64,000 bases of DNA from Bacteroides_D sp963546395 (GTDB lineage: Bacteria > Bacteroidota > Bacteroidia > Bacteroidales > CAJPTX01), in contig CAUUMS010000005.1 in the NCBI GenBank assembly GCA_963546395.1, forward strand, positions 1 through 64,000, given 5' to 3'. Within the stretch, counting starts at the first letter, position 1; every line of letters starts with the position of its first letter. The position numbers and the translations under genes were made by a program. A model generated the notes under the pieces. It was not told the origin of the DNA. It was given only the letters and a program-made list of their open reading frames with translations, and did not search any database. Shown one piece after another: positions 1-9,565 of this stretch.

Positions 1-1278
1 GAGCTCACGCTGCCCACCTCGTACCTTCTGCCTATAGATGGCTGTGCGCAGCGGCGACCCGTCGTAAGCCCGATAGTAGACATAGCCCTTGTGATAGCCG
101 TAAAGCTGCACCACCTCATGGCTGCCAGTGGTGATGGCCTTAGGTTCCCCACCATTCACGTTGCACAAATAGAGGTGGCGGTACCCGCTCCGCTCACTAG
201 GCACGATGAACAGCTTCGCATCGGGCAGGAAGGTCAAGTACCAATCGTGCGGCTCCTCTATGTACTGCGGCTCTGCCTCATCGTACACTACACGGCCCTT
301 GCCCGTGGATGGGTCAGCGAGCACAACCTCTATGTAATTTTGCAATCGGTTGAGACGCAGGAAAGCCAACTGGTTATCGGGAGCCCACTGGATGCGTGGT
401 ATGTATTGATCGCTGTTCTCGCCCACATCAACCTGCGTGATTTGGGATGTCTCCGTGTCATAGACATGCAATGAGACGTAGGAGTTGGGCTCCCCCGCCT
501 TGGGGTATTTGTAGGTGTAAAGGGAGGGGTATAGCCTCGTTCCGTAGTAGGGCATCGAGTACTGCTGAACGTGGCTCTCATCGAATCGCAGGAAGGCTAG
601 GAATCGCCCATTTGGCGACCACGCCATGGCACTCTTCATGGAGAACTCCTCCTCATAGACCCAATCTGCCGCACCGTTAATGATACGATTTAGCAGGCCA
701 TCGTTTGTGATAGCCTGCTCACTCCGTGAGACCAGGTCGGCGATGAAGATGTTATTATCCCTCACGAAGGCAATTTTACCACCCCCTGGGGCAAATGTCA
801 CCTGTCGCTGCTTACCATTCACCGATAGCGGAAAGAAGGCCTTAGTGGCACAATCGAAGATCCAATGGTTGGCCAGAAAGCTGTGCCGATAGATGGGCTC
901 CGTCTTGTAGCGGAGCAATACGTACTGGCCTGAACCGGAAACCGTGAACCCTTCAAAGCTACGCATGGAGTCGGGTAGCCACTCCCGATCTAGGAGGGTA
1001 TGCACAGCACGCCCTGTTTCGCACTCCTGCTCGACTAGAGCTTGATCATTCGCCACAAGACAACGCACAGGGCCATTCCCTCTCTGGAGGAATATCATCT
1101 CGGGGGCACGCTCGGAGACAAAACGCCCAGGGGCCACATAATCCTCGATATTCGGCTCGGCATGCGGCACTGGCTGGGCCACTAGATGCAATGGCCACGT
1201 GCCCAAAGAGGATAGGAAGAGCAACACGCTGAGGATGCTCCGGAGAGTGGGACGAAGAATAGGATTACAGTATTGCAT
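1..1278 (-). CDS. Dipeptidyl peptidase IV (S9B), 5' part; C-terminus beyond the left edge
   Basis: An open frame runs without a stop from the left edge to the ATG at 1278 (about 426 codons), so only the N-terminal half is present. The first 35 or so residues form a signal peptide (basic start, then LLFLSSLGTW). The rest reads as the DPP IV beta-propeller. It contains WVYEEEF near residue 205, matching the double-glutamate motif that binds the substrate N-terminus in DPP IV, followed by MAWSPNGRFLAFLRFDE and DWYLTFLPDAK. The catalytic Ser-Asp-His domain would lie outside the window. The family removes X-Pro dipeptides from peptides in the periplasm, a typical activity of peptide-feeding Porphyromonas. 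An upstream ATG at 1308 is open, but the promoter box at 1323-1330 would put the transcript start almost on it, so 1278 is preferred. It is divergent from tlyA. Confidence 0.88.
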   Translation of the reverse strand, partial: MQYCNPILRPTLRSILSVLLFLSSLGTWPLHLVAQPVPHAEPNIEDYVAPGRFVSERAPEMIFLQRGNGPVRCLVANDQALVEQECETGRAVHTLLDREWLPDSMRSFEGFTVSGSGQYVLLRYKTEPIYRHSFLANHWIFDCATKAFFPLSVNGKQRQVTFAPGGGKIAFVRDNNIFIADLVSRSEQAITNDGLLNRIINGAADWVYEEEFSMKSAMAWSPNGRFLAFLRFDESHVQQYSMPYYGTRLYPSLYTYKYPKAGEPNSYVSLHVYDTETSQITQVDVGENSDQYIPRIQWAPDNQLAFLRLNRLQNYIEVVLADPSTGKGRVVYDEAEPQYIEEPHDWYLTFLPDAKLFIVPSERSGYRHLYLCNVNGGEPKAITTGSHEVVQLYGYHKGYVYYRAYDGSPLRTAIYRQKVRGGQREL

Positions 1279-1322
1279 GTGGGAGAACAAATTTAGAATG
1301 GCAAGCATGGCACCAACTGCCA

Positions 1323-1330
1323 CAAAGGTA
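1323..1330 (-). promoter_or_regulatory. Bacteroidetes -7 promoter box for dpp4
   Basis: Read on the minus strand the bases are TACCTTTG, a perfect TAnnTTTG box, 45 bases before the chosen dpp4 ATG. No clear TTTG -33 element lies at the usual spacing. Confidence 0.55.
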
Positions 1331-1429
1331 CGCTTTCCGCTCCAGTGGTAAACTGAGCAGAATGGAGGGCGCAGAGTAGACTACTGGCTAGGGAAATCCC
1401 CCGAGCACTACGCACATTAGGGGCAAGGA

Positions 1430-1461
1430 TTTGAGATTTGCCCTCCGTGGTAGTACCTTCG
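1430..1461 (+). promoter_or_regulatory. Promoter of tlyA
   Basis: TTTG at 1430-1433 and TACCTTCG at 1454-1461 are separated by 20 bases, the standard Bacteroidetes spacing. The -7 box has one mismatch to TAnnTTTG. Confidence 0.5.
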
Positions 1462-1498
1462 TCCTGGGAATTGCCCCGCGTCCATCATGGAAGAAGTA

Positions 1499-2278
1499 AT
1501 GCGCCTCGACAAGTATTTGGTCAAAGAGGGCCACGTGTCATCACGTGCGAAGGCGAGTAAACTAATCCTCGATGGCGTGGTATCCTGCAATGGGAAGATC
1601 TGCACGTCGGTTTCACAAGAGATATCCCCAAGCGATCGGGTCACCGTGCAGCGTGGCGCAGCCCCCACCTTCGTGAGCCAGGGGGGACTGAAACTTCTAT
1701 GGGCTATAGAGCAGTTCGGCGTTGACTTCAGAGGTACCTGCGTAGTCGATCTTGGGGCCTCCACCGGTGGTTTTACCGATTGCATCCTACAACACGGGGC
1801 ACGATTTGTCCACGCAATCGATGTGGGAACGGAGCAGATGGATGCGAATCTGCGTCGGCTGCCGAATGTGGAGAGCCGAGAGAACGTAGATGTGCGCTCA
1901 GAGCACGGCGAGCTGGAGGTAGATCACATTTTATGCGACCTATCATTCATCTCCATCCAGAAAATCCTCGGTAAGATAGCAGCACTGCTGCCAGCACATG
2001 GCTCGTGCATCTGCCTGATCAAGCCGCAATTCGAGGCTGGCAAAGGGCACGTCAACTCCAAGGGTATTATCACCGATCGGGCGATGCAAACCCAGGTCTT
2101 GCAAGAGGTCATTCGGTCGGCTGCCGAGAATGGTATGGTTACTATTGGTGCAACCTACAGCCCCCTGGGTGGTGCTGGGCGAAACACGGAATACCTGCTG
2201 CTATTCCGTCGTACAGGAATGGCCATGACGGGCCGAATCGAGATGCTGACACAGCGTGCAGCCGAGCTTCTAGCGTAA
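1499..2278 (+). CDS. tlyA: TlyA-family rRNA methyltransferase (S4 plus FtsJ-like domains)
   Basis: This 259-residue protein has an N-terminal S4 RNA-binding domain (MRLDKYLVKEG, SSRAKASKLI, about residues 1-60) and an FtsJ-like Rossmann methyltransferase domain. The S-adenosylmethionine motif VVDLGASTGGFTD lies near residues 82-94, and a CDLSFIS motif follows. The TlyA family methylates 2'-hydroxyls of rRNA; older annotations call it hemolysin A. The S4-FtsJ order and the length are typical. I chose the second ATG because GGAAG lies 7 bases upstream and the family starts with MRLDKYL; an in-frame ATG at 1487 would add MEEV. Convergent with mutS, 53 bases apart. Confidence 0.9.
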   Translation: MRLDKYLVKEGHVSSRAKASKLILDGVVSCNGKICTSVSQEISPSDRVTVQRGAAPTFVSQGGLKLLWAIEQFGVDFRGTCVVDLGASTGGFTDCILQHGARFVHAIDVGTEQMDANLRRLPNVESRENVDVRSEHGELEVDHILCDLSFISIQKILGKIAALLPAHGSCICLIKPQFEAGKGHVNSKGIITDRAMQTQVLQEVIRSAAENGMVTIGATYSPLGGAGRNTEYLLLFRRTGMAMTGRIEMLTQRAAELLA

Positions 2279-2331
2279 AAACCTAGCCTAGCAAAACGAA
2301 TGCGAGAGTTACCGTATCATCGATAGCCCCA

Positions 2332-4947
2332 TCACTCGAGCCCAATAATACGTCGAATCTCCACCAGCTCGTTCAGGGCCTCCACGGGGGTCATGTGATT
2401 CACATCGATCTCGCTGATCCTAATCCGAAGGCTCTTCAGAATCGGATCTTCTGCCTCAAAGACGTGTACCGGTTGCCCGCTCCAGAGCGAGTCATTCCCC
2501 TCGGAGGGCACGTTACGCTTGGCCTCTAGGAGAGCCAGTATCTCGTTGGCACGTTGCACCACTCGCAGTGGCATCCCTGCCAGACGAGCCACGTGTATAC
2601 CGAAGCTGTGCTCTATGCCCCCCAGCTGCAAGCGGCGAAGGAATACGACCTTATCATCGACCTCTCGCACCGAAACGTTGAAATTGCGTATCCGTGGGAA
2701 GCTGTTCTCCATCTCATTCAGCTCGTGGTAATGGGTGGCAAAGAGCGTCTTGGCACGTCCACGCTGCGAGTCGTGTATATACTCCGCCATGGCCCAGGCG
2801 ATAGAGATGCCATCGTAGGTGCTCGTCCCTCTCCCGATTTCGTCAAGCAAAATCAGGCTACGGGGTGAGATATTATTTAGGATACTCGCCGCCTCTATCA
2901 TTTCGACCATAAATGTGGATTCGCCAGCCGAGATGTTATCAGAGGCACCAACCCTCGTGAAAATCTTATCAATCAGACCTATTTGCGCTGCGCGCGCAGG
3001 GACAAAGCTGCCAATCTGCGCCAAGAGCACAATGAGGGCCGTCTGACGTAAAAGCGCAGACTTACCGGACATATTAGGGCCGGTAATCATCATGATCTGC
3101 AAATCGTCAGGATCGAGCGAAATACTATTGGGCACGTACTCCTCCTCCGGAGGAAGTCGCTCCGCAATGACCGGATGCCACCCGTCCTCAATTTTTAGCA
3201 CGTAGCTGTCATCGATAGCGGGACAGGCCCACGACTTATCCACCGCCAAAATCGCATGGCTGACAAGCACGTCTAGCTGTGCCACCAGCGAGGCATTCGT
3301 CTGTATGGGCACCACGTAATCCAGCAGATCCTGCAACAGCTTCTTGTAGAGTGCAGTCTCGATCTCTAGTATCTTGTCCTCGGCAGTAAGGATCTTCTCC
3401 TCGAATTCCTTGAGCTCCCCACTTACATACCGCTCGGCAGAGACGAGGGTTTGCTTCCGGATCCAGCTGCTAGGCACCTGCTCCTTCTGGGTGTTACGCA
3501 CCTCGAAGTAATACCCAAAGACGTTATTGAAGCCGATCTTCAGATTCTGAATTCCAGAGTGGGCAGCTTCCCTATCGCGCAACGCATCGAGGTACTCCCG
3601 GCTACTCGTCCTGAGGTCTCGCAGCTCATCCAGCTCCTGATTCACACCCCGGGCAAAGATTTCACCCTTACCGAGTGGGGATGGATCTGCATGGAGATCA
3701 CTCAGAATCGTATCGAGGAGTGTAGCGCACGGGTTGATCTGCTCACAAACAATGCGTATCGTCTGCTGCTCCACCTGCTCACAGGCACGTTTCACCTGCT
3801 GCAAGATCCGTAGCGTCTCTGCCAGGCGGAGTAGTTCGCGCGGGAGAATACGCCCAGCGGCAATCCGAGAGGCCAACCGTTCCAAATCACCAATTTGAGC
3901 CAGGAGCTCAGCAAGCGAGCCACGCAGCTCCATGTCCTCCACCAAATACGAGACGGCCTGGTTGCGTGCACGAATCTGGGTCACATCCTTCAATGGCAGT
4001 GACAGCCATCGGCGGAGCATACGCCCCCCCATTGGTGTAGATGTACGGTCAACCACATCGACGAGCGAAAGGCCTCCCTCCCCCGAAGGAGCAAAGATCT
4101 CCAGATTGCGGATCGTGGAACGATCGAGCCAAACAAAGTTGTCCTCCTCTATCCTCGAGATGGCAATGACGTGAGAGATGTTCGCATGCATCGTCAGGTC
4201 GAGGTAGGCCAGAATTGCACCCGCAGCGCTAATGCCCTGGTACAGCCCCTCAACCCCGTAGCCTCTCAGACTGGTAGTGCCGAAATGCTGCCTGAGGCGT
4301 ATCCCCGCATCTACGTAGGAGAAGGCCCAGTCGTCAATGCGCGACACGTAGAACTTCTCACCGTACCGCTCCTGGGCCGTACTCCAATAGGAGCGAGAGA
4401 CTAAGAGCTCTTTTGGGGAAAAATTGGCGAGAAGCCGCTCGATGTAGACTGCTGTGCCCTGGGCCAAATAAAACTCGCCTGTGGAGACATCAATGAGCGC
4501 AAGGCCATACTGCCCCTCATGGTCGCAGAGCGAGGCCAGAAAGTTATTCTCTTTCCGCTCGAGGACTCCTTCATTGAGCACCACGCCGGGTGTGATAACC
4601 TCCGTGACCCCTCTTTTCACCAGCCCCTTAGCCAGCTTGGGATCCTCCAGCTGGTCGCATATCGCCACGCGTTGCCCGGCTCGCACCAGCTTGGGAAGGT
4701 ACGTGTCGAGCGCATGGTACGGAAAGCCCGCTAGATCCATGTCGGCAGCCCCGCCATTCGATCGCTTCGTCAGGGTGATACCGAGAATCGAGGAGACCCG
4801 CACCGCATCCTCATTGAAGGACTCGTAAAAATCGCCCATGCGAAAGAGCATCACGGCATCCGGATACAGCGCCTTCATTTGGGAATACTGCCGCATCATG
4901 GGGGTCTCACCCGCAGCAGGCTTGCTCCCTTTGGATTTCTCTGCCAT
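2332..4947 (-). CDS. mutS: DNA mismatch repair protein MutS
   Basis: At 871 residues this is full-length MutS, which recognises mispaired bases and small loops and recruits MutL. The mismatch-reading Phe-x-Glu motif is present in MGDFYESF near residue 40. The Walker A motif TGPNMSGKSALL lies near residue 620, followed by LLDEIGRGTSTYDG and ATHYHEL of the ATPase domain. The C-terminal dimerisation helices and tail (HMTPVEALNELVEIRRI) are intact. It is the last gene of a minus-strand run dnaA-tatD-mutS and starts 47 bases after tatD. No separate promoter box is visible in that gap, so cotranscription is likely. Confidence 0.97.
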   Translation of the reverse strand: MAEKSKGSKPAAGETPMMRQYSQMKALYPDAVMLFRMGDFYESFNEDAVRVSSILGITLTKRSNGGAADMDLAGFPYHALDTYLPKLVRAGQRVAICDQLEDPKLAKGLVKRGVTEVITPGVVLNEGVLERKENNFLASLCDHEGQYGLALIDVSTGEFYLAQGTAVYIERLLANFSPKELLVSRSYWSTAQERYGEKFYVSRIDDWAFSYVDAGIRLRQHFGTTSLRGYGVEGLYQGISAAGAILAYLDLTMHANISHVIAISRIEEDNFVWLDRSTIRNLEIFAPSGEGGLSLVDVVDRTSTPMGGRMLRRWLSLPLKDVTQIRARNQAVSYLVEDMELRGSLAELLAQIGDLERLASRIAAGRILPRELLRLAETLRILQQVKRACEQVEQQTIRIVCEQINPCATLLDTILSDLHADPSPLGKGEIFARGVNQELDELRDLRTSSREYLDALRDREAAHSGIQNLKIGFNNVFGYYFEVRNTQKEQVPSSWIRKQTLVSAERYVSGELKEFEEKILTAEDKILEIETALYKKLLQDLLDYVVPIQTNASLVAQLDVLVSHAILAVDKSWACPAIDDSYVLKIEDGWHPVIAERLPPEEEYVPNSISLDPDDLQIMMITGPNMSGKSALLRQTALIVLLAQIGSFVPARAAQIGLIDKIFTRVGASDNISAGESTFMVEMIEAASILNNISPRSLILLDEIGRGTSTYDGISIAWAMAEYIHDSQRGRAKTLFATHYHELNEMENSFPRIRNFNVSVREVDDKVVFLRRLQLGGIEHSFGIHVARLAGMPLRVVQRANEILALLEAKRNVPSEGNDSLWSGQPVHVFEAEDPILKSLRIRISEIDVNHMTPVEALNELVEIRRIIGLE

Positions 4948-4994
4948 TACAAATTCGCTAAAGCTGGACGAAATGGGTAAGAGGTCGTCACCCT

Positions 4995-5780
4995 CTATCC
5001 TCCAAATAGCATACGGATTGCATTCTGTGTTGTCACGCGGGCCAATGACATTGGCGTGAGGCCGAATTGCGATGCAACAAACTCCCCGATCAACGGAATG
5101 TAGGCACTCTCATTGCGATGCCCTCGGTGTGGCACTGGTGCCAAATAAGGCGAATCGGTCTCCAGGACAATACGGTCGATCCTCATGGCCTGGTAAGCCT
5201 CTGCCGGTATTCCCCGCTTGAATGTGCAGATCCCCCCGAGTCCGAGGTAAACTCCCTCCAGCTCCATAGCGGCCACAACCTCCTCGATACCCCCGGTGAA
5301 AGCATGCAGGACGCACCGCAGGCCTTCAAACTCACGACGGCGAAGAATCTCCAGCACCTGGGCTGTGGCATTACGAGCATGGATCAAAGCGGGCAGCCCC
5401 ATCTCCTTACACAACGCCAGCTGATAGCAGAATGCCTCCCCCTGCTCATCAGCATGAGAGAGATCCCAGTAGAAGTCGAGCCCTATCTCCCCGATTGCCG
5501 CATACTTCCTCCGCCCCAATGCCTGCTCTATCTGCCGCATTTGCACTCGCCAGTCTGCCTCCACCGATGTGGGATGCAGCCCCATTGCGCCGAGGCAGTA
5601 GTCGGGATACTGATCGAGCAGAGCCTCCAGGCTGCCTATACTTTCGCAATCGATGTTGGGGAGTAGTAGAACCTTGACACCTGCCTCCACGGCACGTGCA
5701 ATCACTTCGGATCTATCAGAGTCGAATTCGCTAGCGAACAGGTGGGTATGGGTGTCGATCCAGGTCGTTTCCAGCATCAA
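4995..5780 (-). CDS. TatD-family metal-dependent hydrolase/DNase
   Basis: The 261-residue protein has the TatD amidohydrolase signature. The metal-binding DTHTHLF sits at the N-terminus, then GEIGLDFYWD near residues 96-105, a conserved histidine in LIHARNA, LHAFTGG, and the C-terminal VLETDSPYLAPVPHRG with the metal-ligand aspartate. Family members are magnesium-dependent 3'-5' exonucleases or DNases, but the exact substrate cannot be read from sequence. It begins 16 bases after the dnaA stop. Two consecutive ATG codons are available; the first is used here. Confidence 0.92.
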   Translation of the reverse strand: MMLETTWIDTHTHLFASEFDSDRSEVIARAVEAGVKVLLLPNIDCESIGSLEALLDQYPDYCLGAMGLHPTSVEADWRVQMRQIEQALGRRKYAAIGEIGLDFYWDLSHADEQGEAFCYQLALCKEMGLPALIHARNATAQVLEILRRREFEGLRCVLHAFTGGIEEVVAAMELEGVYLGLGGICTFKRGIPAEAYQAMRIDRIVLETDSPYLAPVPHRGHRNESAYIPLIGEFVASQFGLTPMSLARVTTQNAIRMLFGG

Positions 5781-5796
5781 TTCCTGCGCTTAGCTC

Positions 5797-7245
5797 TCAC
5801 AACTCGCCCCGGATGAGCCCCTCGATGGACTCGACATCACTCCGCAGCTTCGCATTATTGCGGCAGAGGTCGTGAATGTTCGTACAGGCGTACGAGACCG
5901 TGGCATGATTCTTCCCGCCCATCTCTTGCCCGATGTAGGAGAGGGAACGCTTGGTGAATTTCTTGGCCATATACATGGCAATTTGCCGAGCCTCCACAAT
6001 CTCACGGCGCCTCGTGGGCGATTGGATCTCCTCGACGGTCAGCGAGAAATAGTTGGCGACGATCTCCGCAATGCGAGCCACGGAGAACGCTTCCTGCTGC
6101 CGCGGCTGAACGAGGTCGCTAATCACTCGCTCAGCCAGCTCCACCGTGATACCCTGACGGTTAAACGTCGAATATGCCATCACGGACACCAGCACCCCCT
6201 CGAGCTCCCGGACATTCGTCGAAACCTGCTGCGCGATGTACTCAAAGACCTCATCCGGCACGTTCTCAATGCCATCACGATAGGCCTTCTGTTTCAAGAT
6301 CGCCAGGCGCATGCTCCGGTCGGGCATCAGAAGCTCGGTGCTAAGCCCCCACTTGAACCGGGAGACGAGCTCAGCCCTGATACCATTGAGGTTCACGAGT
6401 GCCCTATCGCTCGTGAATATGAGCTGATTCCCATTCTGATGCAGGTGATTGAAAATGTTCAGCAATGCCTGCTGCGTCTTCTCCCCCGTGGAGATGTCGT
6501 GCACGTCGTCGAATATCAGGACGTTGATGTTCTGATAGAAGTTCACGAAATCCCGCGGCTTCTTCGTGACGCACGCAGCGGCATACTGATTCATAAATTC
6601 CGTAGCCCGTACGTATAGGACAACCTCATCCGGATACCGCTCACGAATTGCCAGTCCGATGGCTTGAGACAGGTGTGTCTTCCCTAGCCCTGAGGCTCCG
6701 TAGATGATGAGCGGATTGAATGCCGATTTGGTACCTCGCTGCTCTACCACCGCCTTGCCAGCCTCATAGGCCGTCCTGTTACACTCGCCAGGCACGAAGT
6801 TTGCGAAGTTGTACTCGGGCTTTAGGTGCGGATCCACCCGCATCTGCCGTATGCCAGGAACAATGAAGGGGTCGATGATCAGATCCTCTCCATCGGTATT
6901 CGTCTGGTTAACCGTCTGGTAGCGATTCCGCTGCGTAGTGGTCGGTGCCCCCTGGCCATTGCCCGTCCCATCAGCGTGCCGCCGTGTGGTACCGAGCACA
7001 TACTCTAGCCTAAACCGCGGCCCCAGGACATGCCGAAGCACACGCCCCAGCAAGTCGCAGTGTATATTCTCTAGCCGCTCATAGTAGGCATGGTCAGGGA
7101 CGCGGAGTGTCAATGTCTCGGTCGTCTTATCGTACCCTTCGGGCTCCACTGGCAGAAACCAGTCCGCGTACTCCTTCGGAGGGATCCGGGTTCGTATCAG
7201 CTCCAAACACTCACACCACGCCTCCTTTGCATCCATGGCCATCAC
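5797..7245 (-). CDS. dnaA: Chromosomal replication initiator DnaA
   Basis: The 482-residue protein shows the four-domain DnaA plan. Domain I (KEAWCECLELIRTRIPPKEY) is at the N-terminus, followed by a linker. The AAA+ domain has Walker A GASGLGKTH near residue 182, Walker B VLIFDDVHD, and sensor/arginine segments (TSDRA, LVSRFKWGL). The C-terminal DNA-binding domain has the helix-turn-helix signature GGKNHATVSYAC (usual form GGRDHSTV). It opens oriC at DnaA boxes and is ATP-controlled. FKWGL and FNHLHQ are typical Bacteroidetes wording. It is followed 16 bases later by tatD. The 240 bases upstream show no TTATCCACA-type boxes that I can find. Confidence 0.97.
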   Translation of the reverse strand: MMAMDAKEAWCECLELIRTRIPPKEYADWFLPVEPEGYDKTTETLTLRVPDHAYYERLENIHCDLLGRVLRHVLGPRFRLEYVLGTTRRHADGTGNGQGAPTTTQRNRYQTVNQTNTDGEDLIIDPFIVPGIRQMRVDPHLKPEYNFANFVPGECNRTAYEAGKAVVEQRGTKSAFNPLIIYGASGLGKTHLSQAIGLAIRERYPDEVVLYVRATEFMNQYAAACVTKKPRDFVNFYQNINVLIFDDVHDISTGEKTQQALLNIFNHLHQNGNQLIFTSDRALVNLNGIRAELVSRFKWGLSTELLMPDRSMRLAILKQKAYRDGIENVPDEVFEYIAQQVSTNVRELEGVLVSVMAYSTFNRQGITVELAERVISDLVQPRQQEAFSVARIAEIVANYFSLTVEEIQSPTRRREIVEARQIAMYMAKKFTKRSLSYIGQEMGGKNHATVSYACTNIHDLCRNNAKLRSDVESIEGLIRGEL

Positions 7246-7485
7246 TGGTAACGTTTCTCCGCCGAGGCGGTCGACCTACTACGTCGCGAAGTTGTAACAA
7301 GCAGGTAAAGAAAACAAGAAAAATCGGTTTGCTTTTCTGCAAAATTGCGCAGCCCATTCGCCACCCGTGGAGGAGTGCCGAATACCGGAGGGGTACAATA
7401 AAAACATTGGAGAAAAGGCAGGCTTACATATCATTGCATCACCTAGCCTACCTGGGACTAACGAATAGGGAGCCCAAAACGTCTA

Positions 7486-9195
7486 CTATCCCTCCACCCT
7501 CGAAACACCCGTAATATCGGCAGCCCGCTGCAAGGCCTCGTGAATGGATGGCAGGATATTTTCCATCCCCAACTCACTCGCTATTCCGGAGGATTTGAGC
7601 GTGGCTCGCACCTGCGGATTCACTCCGCTCAGGATGACATGGATCCGCTCCCGGCGGCACATCTTGAGCAGATTCGACAGGTTGTGCACCGCCGTGGAAT
7701 CCATAAACGGTACAAGTCGCAGGCGAATGATACGCACCTTCGGCTTATCGCCAATGGTGGACATCGTCTCCTCAAACCGATTGGCAATACCGAAAAAGTA
7801 GGGCCCCTCTATCTCATAGACCTCAACACCACGCGGGATCTCAATCTGCTCAACGTCGGCACCCGCGGGATGCTCCTCCACCCCATCGCGCAACGTGCCA
7901 CATGAGACCCGTATCTGCGTACTTTCCACCATACGCCGCATAAACATGAGCATCGCCAAAAGCATCCCCACCTCAATGGCCACCGTGAGATCGATGATCA
8001 CCGTCAGCACGAAGGTCACCAGCATGACCACTGCATCCCCCTTAGATCCTCGCAGGATGCCCACCACAGAGCGCCATCCGCTCATGTTGTACGACACAAC
8101 CACGAGTATACCCGCCAGGACGGCCATCGGAACATAGTTGATCAGCGAGCTCAGGAAAAGGAACAGGACAAGCAGCACCACAGCATGCACGAGGCCAGCA
8201 ATGGGGCTACGTCCTCCGTTACCGATATTGGTCATAGTGCGAGCAATGGCACCCGTCACCGGGATCCCGCCAAAGAGCGGAACGACGAGATTGGCCGCGC
8301 CCTGCGCAATGAGCTCTGTATTCGACCGGTGATGCCCCCCTATCACCCCATCGGCGACGCTGGCGGAGAGGAGCGACTCGATGGCCCCCAGCAGTGCTAT
8401 CGTGAAGGCCGAGGGGAATAGGTCGCGCACCATGGCAAGACTCACAGTGGGCACCTGCACCGCGGGGAGGTTGGCCGAAATCGTAAACCGATCACCCACG
8501 CACTCGAGGGATGAAATACCCAGCCCCTCCTTCAGGGCGTACGAGAGTGCCGTCAGGAGCACAATCGCTATCAGCGATCCAGGAATCTTTTTGAGAATGG
8601 CGATACGCGAGGAGAACAGCGTCAGCAGCAGGCTACCCGCCGCAAAGGCGAACGGTAACCACTCCACGTGCTCGAGCGAAGAGGCGTAAGTGCCCCACTT
8701 GGCCACAAAATCGCCCGGCAGCTTCGTGAGCCCCATGCCGAGGAAATCGTTCACCTGCGTGGAGAAAATCGTCACAGCAATCCCTGCGGTGAACCCTACC
8801 ACAATGGGGTATGGAATGAACTTGATGAGCGTGCCGAGCCTCAGAAAGCCCATCATGAGCAGCAGTGCCCCCGCTATCATCGTGGCGACGATCAGCCCGC
8901 TGATCCCGTGGGACTGAATGATCCCATAGACTACAACAATGAAAGCCCCCGTTGGCCCGCCGATCTGGACATCGCTCCCCCCGAGGAGCGAGACGATGAA
9001 GCCCCCGAGAATCGCCGTGAAAATGCCCACCTCTGGCGAAACACCGCTAGCTATGCCAAATGCAATCGCCAACGGGAGGGCCACAACCCCCACGATGATC
9101 CCCGCCATCGCATCGCGGCCCAGCGCATTCCAGCTATACCCCCGAAGGGCATCGACAATGCGCGGATGAAAGTCGATGATCTTACCCCGCTCCAT
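7486..9195 (-). CDS. SulP-family anion permease with STAS domain
   Basis: This inner-membrane transporter has about 10-12 hydrophobic segments and a C-terminal cytoplasmic STAS domain (MDSTAVHNLSNLL, last 100 residues). SulP proteins move sulfate, bicarbonate or dicarboxylates; the substrate is not evident. Diagnostic segments are AGIIVGVVALPLAIAFG and DVQIGGPTGAFIV. The open frame continues upstream to an ATG at 9279, but a perfect -7 promoter box (9258-9265) sits inside that extension, so the transcript begins near 9250. The start used, MERGKIIDFHPRI, has AGGGG just upstream and gives 569 residues; ATG at 9219 is the alternative. It precedes dnaA by 240 bases. Confidence 0.9.
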   Translation of the reverse strand: MERGKIIDFHPRIVDALRGYSWNALGRDAMAGIIVGVVALPLAIAFGIASGVSPEVGIFTAILGGFIVSLLGGSDVQIGGPTGAFIVVVYGIIQSHGISGLIVATMIAGALLLMMGFLRLGTLIKFIPYPIVVGFTAGIAVTIFSTQVNDFLGMGLTKLPGDFVAKWGTYASSLEHVEWLPFAFAAGSLLLTLFSSRIAILKKIPGSLIAIVLLTALSYALKEGLGISSLECVGDRFTISANLPAVQVPTVSLAMVRDLFPSAFTIALLGAIESLLSASVADGVIGGHHRSNTELIAQGAANLVVPLFGGIPVTGAIARTMTNIGNGGRSPIAGLVHAVVLLVLFLFLSSLINYVPMAVLAGILVVVSYNMSGWRSVVGILRGSKGDAVVMLVTFVLTVIIDLTVAIEVGMLLAMLMFMRRMVESTQIRVSCGTLRDGVEEHPAGADVEQIEIPRGVEVYEIEGPYFFGIANRFEETMSTIGDKPKVRIIRLRLVPFMDSTAVHNLSNLLKMCRRERIHVILSGVNPQVRATLKSSGIASELGMENILPSIHEALQRAADITGVSRVEG

Positions 9196-9257
9196 GACCC
9201 CTAAAGTACTTGTTGCCATGCGACGCATGGCCGGCATACCACAGCCGTCGAACTGCG

Positions 9258-9265
9258 CAAAGGTA
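9258..9265 (-). promoter_or_regulatory. -7 promoter box for sulP
   Basis: Minus-strand TACCTTTG, a perfect TAnnTTTG match, lies 62 bases before the chosen sulP start and inside the longer open frame, which argues against the upstream ATG. No good TTTG -33 element is seen. Confidence 0.5.
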
Positions 9266-9474
9266 ATCACACGCGGCACGATTGCCCCCCTTTTATTCTG
9301 CGATTACACATCCGTATACCCCATCTCGCAGCGCAGAATCCTCCGAGTCAACGCGCTGTAGAGAGCGTGGTGATAAGGCTCAGCACTCCAATCCAAAAGC
9401 CTCCATACATCGTGGGCCCGAAGTGGTATCCGCGGGAAATAATTTCCAACGATAGGACTTTATGACTAAAAGTG

Positions 9475-9482
9475 TAACTTTG
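9475..9482 (+). promoter_or_regulatory. -7 promoter box for the M23 cluster
   Basis: TAACTTTG matches TAnnTTTG and lies 84 bases before the first M23 gene. A -33 TTTG is not seen at the expected distance. Confidence 0.45.
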
Positions 9483-9565
9483 CGGCCGTTGGGCGTATAG
9501 GATACGCCTGCGGGATGGTGTGCCGATCCCGCATCGCAAGACGATTGTAACCCCATTAGGCGAGC

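Larger units (their letters stand above)
9196..9565. other. Divergent intergenic region sulP / M23 peptidase
   Basis: This noncoding stretch carries the sulP promoter box, a plus-strand -7 box at 9475-9482, and an 8-bp inverted repeat ATTCTGCG (9295-9302) with CGCAGAAT (9332-9339), enclosing 29 bases. I see no gene or recognisable RNA here. Confidence 0.4.

Noticed and set aside
7246..7485. Replication origin next to dnaA
   Set aside because: No DnaA-box cluster and no obvious melting repeat array; location near dnaA alone is not sufficient in Bacteroidetes.
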